64,000 nt of DNA, from assembly GCF_000471905.2 (NCBI RefSeq), contig NW_006499435.1, forward strand, positions 1,764,316-1,828,315, given 5' to 3'. Each line of letters starts with the position of its first letter. Position 1 is the first letter of the stretch. The DNA is from Amborella trichopoda. Its lineage: Eukaryota; Streptophyta; Magnoliopsida; Amborellales; Amborellaceae. Positions 56,091 to 64,000 of the stretch are shown here, one piece after another. Below the pieces are notes generated by a model. The model was given only the letters and a program-made list of their open reading frames with translations, did not search any database and was not told the DNA's origin. A program made the translations under genes and the position numbers.

Positions 56091-57347
56091 TCTCCCTCTC
56101 ATGCACGTGCACTAGGTTTCAATTTTCTCCCTGGAATTGTGGAGAGGAACTAAAATGTAAATATAGAATGTAAATATATTTGGGACGACAGAGGTAGCTG
56201 ATCATTTACATGGGCTTCTTAGGCTTCAAGTGAAAAGCTCCCTCTTTTAATCTCTATTCATTTTGTTTGGGTTTTATAAGAGGGATAATATGCATGATCC
56301 TCAATTGTCTGCCATGGAAGAAAATCCAATGTTCATGAGAATGATCACCATCCAATTGGTTAAGGTGATGGAGTGATTGGGTCTCATCAGTTGCAGTTTG
56401 TGTCTTTATTTGGGGGGTCCTCATGCCATCAACTGTCTTAACCATTGATTAATATAGCAGGCATGTCTAGGAGTTTATCCATATTTGTGTTATGAGATGC
56501 TAATTTCTGTGATAATAGATGCTCTCTAGATTTATGGGTATTTCATTTTTTTAATTAAAATTAAATATCTTGAGGAGAGGGATGCATTGTCTTAAAGTTT
56601 AGGGCATGTAATGTACACGTCTAATGTGTTCTGAAATGGAAAGCATACTATGCAGCTCCTGTATGCTACATGGTGTGGGCTCTGGACTAAACTATGGTTT
56701 TGAACTTTGAAGTGACATCCAAACAATACGGTCGTGCTATCAAAAATTCATGTTTTATGTGGATTTAGAACACGAAATAAAATCAAAGTCACTCACAAAG
56801 GCATTTTCATGATCTTGCAGCTCAAAAGAATACTGCAGGTTCGAGGAGAATTAGATTGAACAATGGTGAGTAGTTCAAAAGTAAAATTTGCAATTTATAT
56901 TTAAGATGGGATTGTATAAACTATTTATGCTTTGTGCAAGGAGGTTATAATCACTTTTATTCATCGATATGAAATCTAGTAAATGAAAATATGCAATAAC
57001 ATTTGAGAAATTTTGTAACAAATTTTGTGTCTAAACGACGGCACATTGTCAACCACCCGATTTTAAATTTAAGAGGGAGTGATGATCATGATCTCTTTGT
57101 ATTAAAAGTAAATAATCTCATTGTATATGTTTTATATATTTCCATTTAGGATTCAAATCCTAATGCTTTGCCCTTTTCGAGTAGGCATAATCATGGTGGT
57201 TGAGATTATTTATCTATAAGCTTTTTAGTTCCAAATTTTTAACTTGCCAAGGAGCAACATATGAATAGGTGTGTAGCTCCGAAAACAGTGCCCATGAGAA
57301 AATGGAATTAGAGGACAATTTCTTTGCGTCTATGTACGAATGAGTCG
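56091..57347. other. RPC4 3' flank, no gene recognised
   Basis: Probable 3' UTR, then AT-rich intergenic DNA. No repeat or gene identified up to the tail of the LINE. Confidence 0.5.
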
Positions 57348-57474
57348 CCTCTTTTCTTTTCTTTGTTGAAGTTTAGAACTTATTGATATCAAAGCAGGTT
57401 ACAATATAACAGATATATCATCAACAATCAGGTAGATACATCATCAACAATCAGGCACAGTAAGATAAGCACTC

Positions 57475-57861
57475 CTTTTAGCTAAAGTGTCAGCCAAATC
57501 ATTGGCTTCCCAATACACATGAGCTAAGGATAAGGTTAAAGAGGACATCAGCTGAAGATTTGAAATCCAATGGATTTAAGTTGTCAAGGAAACCGTTGCT
57601 CTTTCAAATACCATTTAATCACATTTATCGAATCCCCTTCAATAATAACATTTGCCACTGCATTTCTGGCCACTAGAATTTTCAGGCCATGAAAAATCTC
57701 AAGAAGTTCCTCATGATTTGCCGTAGTGATTCCACATAGGCCATCATATGCAGCTAAGACATTTCCTTAGCAATCACATACTACACCACCGTAGCCAGGT
57801 AGACCTGGATTACCCAACGAGCTTCCATCAAAATTCAGCTTAAGCACTCTTGGATCAGGTG
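57475..57861 (-). pseudogene. LINE RNase H domain (broken)
   Basis: Reads LNFDGSSLGNPGLPGYGG at the start, NHEELLEIFHGLKI in the middle and IIEGDSINVIKWYLK near the end, giving the D-E-D pattern of type I RNase H. An in-frame stop follows VVCDC. Such a C-terminal RNase H is found in many plant L1-like LINEs. Confidence 0.8.
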
Positions 57862-57990
57862 GTTTCCATATAGTACAAGGTCTAACTTTAGGCACATCCA
57901 ACTAAAAAAGGTTAGAGAGATTAATAAAAACATCAACCTTGGATGCCTTCCTTGATAACAACTAGCCATGACTAAAGGAATATTTTAATA

Positions 57991-58359
57991 TTATTTAATA
58001 CCCTTGTCAAAACAACAGGCTTTCCCTTCAAAGGTTCTTCGATTTCTCTCCAACCATACTTCCCATAGAACAATAACATGAAGGATATTCCAAATAGAGG
58101 TCCCAATTTTCGATAAAGGCACCTCCAATTGAGTGATCAAGTCCAACACATGTTGCGGTAAGGTTAGGTTCATCCCCAACAATTGAAAGCAACACCACCA
58201 GATTTTGGATACAAACGAGCAATAGATAAATAGGTGCACCCCATTCTCACCATCTTCCTTGCACATCAAGCAAACATTAGTGATGAACTTCCCTCTTTTA
58301 ATTAGGTTGTCAACAGTTATGATTTTATCTTGAGCCGCCAACCAAAGAAAGACTTGCAC
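57991..58359 (-). pseudogene. LINE zf-RVT region
   Basis: Contains FLWLAAQDKIITVDNLIKRG, then CLMCKEDGENGVHLFIYC, the Cys/His pattern of the zinc-binding reverse transcriptase domain that follows RT in plant LINEs. Continues with W-rich WNILHVIVLWEVWLERN, a usual LINE sequence. Confidence 0.85.
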
Positions 58360-58435
58360 TTTATATGTAATAGACTAATTCCATATTTGCTTTATCTTCG
58401 GAAGAGACCAGCGCACTCTGTCAAAGAAAAGTAAT

Positions 58436-60368
58436 TTATAATAACAGAGAACTGACCATTATTTTCAATTTCTCATACCACTTTATCCTTTTCATGTTGC
58501 TTAATGAAATTTTGCTCAAGCTCTTGTAGCATATTAAGAAGCGGAAGAAAGAGATACCCTGAAGTCTGTCATAAGGGAAAGTGATATTCCAGTAAGCCTT
58601 GTCGCTTCTAAATTCCAACAAGTCTGCCACTATAGCCTGGGGAAGACTAACCTTATCAAACAGGAGGGGATATACATACTTTAAAGGTTCATTATCCAAC
58701 CATTTGTGATGCCAAAAGGAAACCACGGATCCCGAACCAGGCAGCCATTGGACATTGCAGTCTAAAATCTGTTTGAGGGCATATATATCTTTCCAAAGAG
58801 GGGAGGTGCTCTCCCTTCCCTCTCCTCTTTTTAACCACATCCTAAATTCATCCACTCCGTACTTTGATAGCAGCACTTTATACCAAAGTTGTTCTTTGTA
58901 AGTGAGACTCCGCATAGCAGTGCAGCGTTCATAAGCGGCAATCTTCTCATCCTTAGGCCTCCTTCTCTCTTTGGTGTGCAAACCTTATCCCACCGAATAA
59001 GGTGGTACTTTCTTTCCTCTCCAAATGAGCCCTATAGAAAGTTGCGCTTCATACATTAAATACGCCTAGTTACTGCCCTTGGCATTCACAGAAGGGACAT
59101 TTGGTAAATAGGGAGATTTGCTAAGCAAGAATTTAACAAGGTGACTCTGCCCCCCGAGATAAGTACTTAGGCTTCTAAAGTTCTAGCTTAACTTACGCCC
59201 TTTGTATGACATTGTCCCACACAGCAATGGGTAGGCGCCCATCGGAGATTGGCAGGCCCAAATATTTGAAAGGGAATTTGTCTGCTCTACAACCAATCTC
59301 AAAGCTAGATCTCTAACTAGCTCCTCATCACAATTTACCCCAATCATTGCCTTTTTCCCAAAATTAACTTCCAGCCCCATTAACACCTCTCAACAAATCA
59401 AGAATCTTTCAATCTTATCAATTTGCTCCCTATTAGCATCACAAAAGAGGAGTGTGTCATTAGCATATTGTAGGTAAGTAAAGTGGAAGACCATTCTGAG
59501 ATACTTAAAATCCAGAAAAATACCCACGAGACACAATATTGCAAATCATTTTACTAAAGCACTCCACATACAATGTAAAGATAAAATGTGATAGTGGATC
59601 ACCCTGTCTCAGGCCCCTGGAGGCCCTGAAAAAGCCTTTCGGGCTGCCATTAATGAGAACATAAAAATGAGCAGTTGACAGGCATCCAAAAATCCATTTT
59701 CTCCACCTATGACCAAAATCCATTTGTTTCATCACCTCTAATAGTATGCACCATTCCACCTTATCATAAGTTTTCTCCAAATCCAATTTAATCACAATAC
59801 CCGGTTATCTGCTTAACAATCTTGAGTGAATACACTCTTGAGCAATTAGTACACTATCTGAAATCAACCTATTTTGAATGAAGACCGGCTGTGTATCCGT
59901 AGTGAGCATAGGGAAAACTGTCTTCAATCTTTCAACAATGATTTTAGCGACAATTTTATATAGGCTAGTAAGGAGACTGATCGGCCTGATATTAGAGAGA
60001 GAATAAATCACCGACCTCTTAGGAATCAATGCTATAAAAGTAGCATTAACACCTTTAAAAAACCCCCCCTCTCCATGAAATCCCTAACCATCTCCAACAG
60101 CTCTAGTTTGAGCAATGGCCAGAACTGCTGAAAGATTGCTAAGGGGAAACCATCTAGACCCAAGGCCTTATCTCTTAGGAGTTTAAACACCTCCCGCGTT
60201 AATTCTTCCATTGAAACCCATATTTCCAGAGTGTCTGCTACTGAGGGGGGAATCCAATCCAGTCAAATTAAGCTTGAACGGGATTTCAGTAGAAAAAGCC
60301 TTATGAAAATGAGACACAATACTGTTCTCCCATGCTATATTATCATCTTCAGGAATACTGAGAATCAC
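58436..60368 (-). pseudogene. LINE reverse transcriptase (broken)
   Basis: Separate open segments in several frames: 60368-60183, 60029-59805 (NIRPISLLTSLYKIVAKII), 59795-59505 (MIKLDLEKTYDKVEW and GLRQGDPLSHFIFTLYVECF), 59386-59183, 58981-58436. The catalytic box at 59467-59456 reads YAND, not the expected [YF]ADD, so one catalytic Asp is lost. A frameshift separates it from the previous block. Confidence 0.88.
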
Positions 60369-60879
60369 TAGACCTGACAGGTCATTCTGTCTCCTGCGAG
60401 CGCTAGCTATAACATGAAAAAACTTAGTATTAGGATCTCATTCTTTTAACCACTTCACCCTTGATCGTTGCTTCCAATAAATCTATTCCATTCTAGTAAG
60501 GACATTAAGGGACGAAAGCAAATTATTCCTCACACTTAGATCAAATTCAGAAATAATTCCCACTTTTTAAATATCCTAATCCCACCTTTGGATTTCACGA
60601 AGGATATTATCAATTTTTGCTTTAATAGATGACCAGTTCTCAGACTTCCAAACAAGCAATTTGTGCTTAACATTGAGGAGCTTTTTATGTAGCTGAAAAT
60701 CGATGGACTCAAAACTAATAGAATTCCCCCAAATGGACTTACCCCTAGCTCCTCTAACCAAACTAGCTCCAATCTGAAAGGCTTACTCCCATTATTACTA
60801 TCGTTAGTATTAAGCAATATGGGATTGTGATCAGATGAAAGTCTCAGCAAAAGGAAAAGCTTCCATCCAATCTTGGGTC

Positions 60880-61487
60880 ACCAAAAATCGATCCAATTTG
60901 GACATTATCAGATCATTAGCACGGCTATTAGACCAAGTAAAAATGGCCCCCACTAGAGACAAATAAAAAAGCTGGAAGCACTCAATAAAAGAATTAAACA
61001 AACACATCATGGAGTTAATTGCAATATTTGAGGAGGTCTCATCTGGCCATCAGATAAAATTAAAATCACCACCAAAAGAGATAGACACATCATTTTGAGA
61101 GAGCAAAATATCTCCAAGTTTAGTAAGAAAGCCTTCTTTGAGAGAATGAATCACAGGGCCATAGAAATTAATAATACCCCCATGACGTTCCGGAAGATGG
61201 CCCTTGAAAGAAAATAGCCAAAATTCTATCCCTTCTCTCAACACCCACACAATGAAATGAAAGGGGATTCCAAAGAATCCACAGACCCCAAGCCCCTACA
61301 ACATCAATACCCTCAAACTTAACTATCCCTTGACCCCATAACTCCCTGACCACAACAAATTTGGAGCAATTGTTTTAGTTTCTTGTAAAATAACAATATC
61401 GAGTCTATATTTTTGAATAAGCAGTTTAATATCACTTCTACGTCTGATGTCTCCTAGACCTCTAACATTCCAAGAGAGAATTATCAT
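60880..61487 (-). pseudogene. LINE AP endonuclease domain (broken)
   Basis: Begins at ATG 61487 with MIILSWNVRGLGDIRRRSDI, then DIVILQETKT, the canonical start of the plant L1 endonuclease. Later pieces include GAWGLWILW, NFYGP and FGGDFNFI. Frameshifts and stops interrupt it. Confidence 0.85.
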
Positions 61488-61493
61488 TAGGGA

Positions 61494-63033
61494 TTAAAAG
61501 AAGGACCTGGCCCCTCCATAGTCATCAGCAGCAATAGTGGCCTCATCTTTGTCCTGGTCGTCGTTGAAGGTAAAGGATTCACTGCTAACCTCGATCACAG
61601 TGTTTTCTTTGATTTTAATGCCCTCAATTGGCTGAATTCTCACTCCTTTAGCAGCAAGCCGTGCTGAAAATCTGATAGAATGCTTTTCCTTTTTGGGTTC
61701 TTCTGGCACAACCTTTTTTCCTTTAAAGGGCGTCAAGAAGGAACTTTCGTAGCCTCCATTTTCGCTTTCTTCGTGGCCTTCATCTTCGCCTTAAGGGTTT
61801 GAACAACCACGACTAGAGAAACTTCAAACGAGAGACCACAGTCGTCAATCATCGATGCCAGATAATAATCCTTAGTAATAGTCTCTAGCTCTCCACCAAA
61901 ACTATTTGGGTCCGGCAATTCTGGGGAATCCAACGTCTTGACAGAGGCAAGAGCATCAGAGCTAACCATCATGCTAGACGCCTTCGTCTCCTCAGTCATC
62001 AACTCCAAAGGCCCTATGCTCATGGATTCCCGGACATTCCTAGCATGGCTAGAAGTAACTGAGCCAACAAACTCACCGGAAACCTTCGCCTCCTTAACCA
62101 TCATCTCCAATGGTTCCAAACTCGCAATCCCCATCCTTGACGAAATGAAGGAGTATAGGCCCGGGGTGTGGAACCACTTCAATCAGTTGTTCCCAACCTA
62201 CTTCCACCAAATCCAAGCCCTCCCTTTCTGACATAGAACCATTAACAACTTCCATAAAGGTTTCACCATCCGCCATCTCCAGGTTATCCTTGTCGTCTAC
62301 TTCATCAATCATAATCAGAGCCAAGGGATTGACAAGCTTCGTCGGCCCACACTGCAGCATCCTTTTCTTCTTAGAGGCCTGGCGAAAGGGGAGTATCCTC
62401 ATTTTCAACAGCAAGCTCCACCAGAGAAGCGCTATGATTGCACAATGGGAACCCTGAGTTTTTCCAAGTTTGAGCAAAGTAGTGGTAGGGCTTTCATTGG
62501 ACCTCCCCACCGGCACAGGCTTCAAATGAAAAAGAACTTCCCAATGGCATAGGGAGTTGTAACCCCTACTCAAATGTCGCCGAAGGGAAGCGTGAGGACT
62601 GGGGGACGTCCAATCCATCATGGGAGTAGTACGTCGCCATAAATTTCGGGTTCCCCTCTACACACCCTAACGTCTTGTCCCCATTATCAAACCATGCCTT
62701 TTTCGGTGGACCCTCAGGATCATCACTAAAATCTATATCTATCGAATTTAACACAACGTTGGGTGTGGGTGAAAGGTAGTCAAAGGAATTGCTAGGATAG
62801 CGGCCCACCGATATCCACCTTTTTTTTAATTTCAAATTATTAGATCCCCACGGAAGTCCACGTGTCTTCTTGAACCGCCTAAACTGGCGCTGGCTGTGAA
62901 CATGCAGAGGCACACTATCACCATTGACAAGGTTATGGTTCTTCTTATGCTTTCTGTTGCCGACAACCGTCCAGCCCTCATCACTAGTAGAGTTGACTAC
63001 TTTAGGAGGGGGGTGACCATTATCTTCTAACAC
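61494..63033 (-). pseudogene. LINE ORF1-like upstream region (broken)
   Basis: Overlapping open segments 63033-62566, 62621-62094, 62182-61733 and 61736-61494. Seen: SDEGWTVVGNRKHKKNHN, CGPTKLVNPLAL, and a basic RFSARLAAKGVR just before the endonuclease start. These resemble the pre-endonuclease part of plant LINEs. No CCHC zinc knuckle was found, so the gag-like part is missing or decayed. Confidence 0.65.
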
Positions 63034-63059
63034 AAATTCAATGAGAAAGCTATCGTAAC

Positions 63060-63469
63060 TAAAAATCTATTTTTGAGATAGATTTTTTGATCTAATTTTT
63101 AAGGACACGTAATCTCTAACATGGAGATCATGAATATTAATAAATAAATAAATTTTAAAAATTTAAAATAAAAATTCTATTAAAAAAATATTTGGACCGT
63201 TAATTTCAATTATTTTTAGATGGACCACCTACTTGCATCAATCTTTAAGATTGATACTTTTTATGTTGGGGACTACAAATGTAGAAATGCGGTCCCCGCC
63301 GTATGAAACAATTTTCCATAAGAGAATAGGCAAACTAGATTTTCTTATAGTCTCATCACCCCATGCCTTGCCGTCCTTGTTCTAATTGAACCCCTGTGAA
63401 TATGAATTGGTTGGACAAACCTATTCCTCAGTTAATCTGGATCGGCAAAATTGGTCAATAAATAAATAA

Positions 63470-63501
<32 letters not shown>

Positions 63502-64000
63502 CTAATAATAAAAAGCTTAAAAAAATAAAATGAAAAGGGCCTAAATTGACCGATTCCGTGATAGAACTGGTTGGCTAGAGTTCCCCATTTATGATGGAAA
63601 ATGGGGTACTCCCACCGATTCCTGATTCGAATTTGGCAATTCTTATATGTTGTTTAAAACCCTAAATTTACGATTGTGACGTGTGAATGCACTGTAAGAA
63701 ATTGAGATGCGCTCATTATATCATGGGAAAATTACGTACATATCATTTATAGTTCGCGTTATTACAAAACTACCGAATAGTTTCCGTTATTATCTATCTG
63801 TCCGTTTTTTTCATTTCAATGGATTTTCGGTTGTTCAACAACCGAAATCAGGCCAATTTCAGTTTTTGAAAAACCGAAAATTCAAAATTTTCGGAATAAC
63901 CGAAATTTTTTTCGTAGGTATTCCCTTTTTTCCCATTGTTGCACAACCGAATTCAATGGATTTTCTATTGTTCAACAACCAAAATCCTCTATACCCTTCT
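63060..64000. repeat. AT-rich end region with hairpins
   Basis: Contains a TA microsatellite (63474-63500), a degenerate hAT-like patch around 63400-63660, and from about 63725 a series of short inverted repeats (CGGTTGTTCAACAACCG, AACCGAAAATTCAAAATTTT, and similar). The last part is probably one end of an element that continues beyond the window. Confidence 0.5.

Larger units (their letters stand above)
57348..63033 (-). mobile_element. Degenerate L1-type LINE retrotransposon
   Basis: Non-LTR element read from right to left: upstream ORF1-like region, endonuclease, reverse transcriptase, zf-RVT and RNase H. The 3' end is probably the A-rich AAAGAAAAGAAAAG at 57348-57362 (minus strand). The 5' border was not found; the first visible coding sequence starts near 63033. 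Many frameshifts and stops break all ORFs, so the copy is dead. No target-site duplication could be assigned. Confidence 0.9.

Overview
This is plant nuclear DNA: introns of up to about 5.9 kb with GT-AG borders, AT-rich intergenic sequence, long CT/AG microsatellites, dense small TIR transposons, and three protein families that are plant-type or plant-expanded. Species cannot be fixed from the sequence. It is a scaffold with two 20-N gaps, and the sequence beside the gaps looks unreliable.

Layout. (1) 438-11632, plus strand: the last four exons of a cytokinin oxidase/dehydrogenase (CKX) gene whose 5' exon(s) lie left of the window. (2) 11633-18457: intergenic, filled with MITE-like copies. 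(3) 18458-29673, minus strand: a complete cysteine-rich receptor-like kinase (CRK) in eight exons, whose splice phases join into 643 residues without a break. (4) 29674-48334: about 18.6 kb without a convincing intact gene. It holds MITEs, a 1.2-kb fold-back element, a possible gene fragment resembling the SCAB actin-binding proteins, and a 1353-bp hAT-type element at 39915-41267 with a perfect 8-bp target-site duplication. (5) 48335-56090, plus strand: a complete ten-exon RNA polymerase III subunit RPC4 gene (305 residues). (6) 57348-63033, minus strand: a decayed L1-type LINE with endonuclease, reverse transcriptase and RNase H regions. (7) 63034-64000: hairpin-rich repeat DNA running off the window.

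The three host genes belong to unrelated processes (cytokinin breakdown, cell-surface signalling, Pol III transcription) and do not form a pathway or cluster.

The main unannotated content is repeat structure. One MITE family has about 13 copies here; two of them carry 9-bp target duplications, which suggests a Mutator-like origin. A second group has ends like CAGTGTTTTAAAA and 8-bp duplications (hAT-like), and its ends are full of degenerate GATTCGG or CCTAGGCGG motifs. Some insertions sit within about 40 bp of splice acceptors, and one CKX acceptor with its exon start is tandemly duplicated. I see no sign of a new gene system; these transposon and splice-site observations are the items worth a second look.
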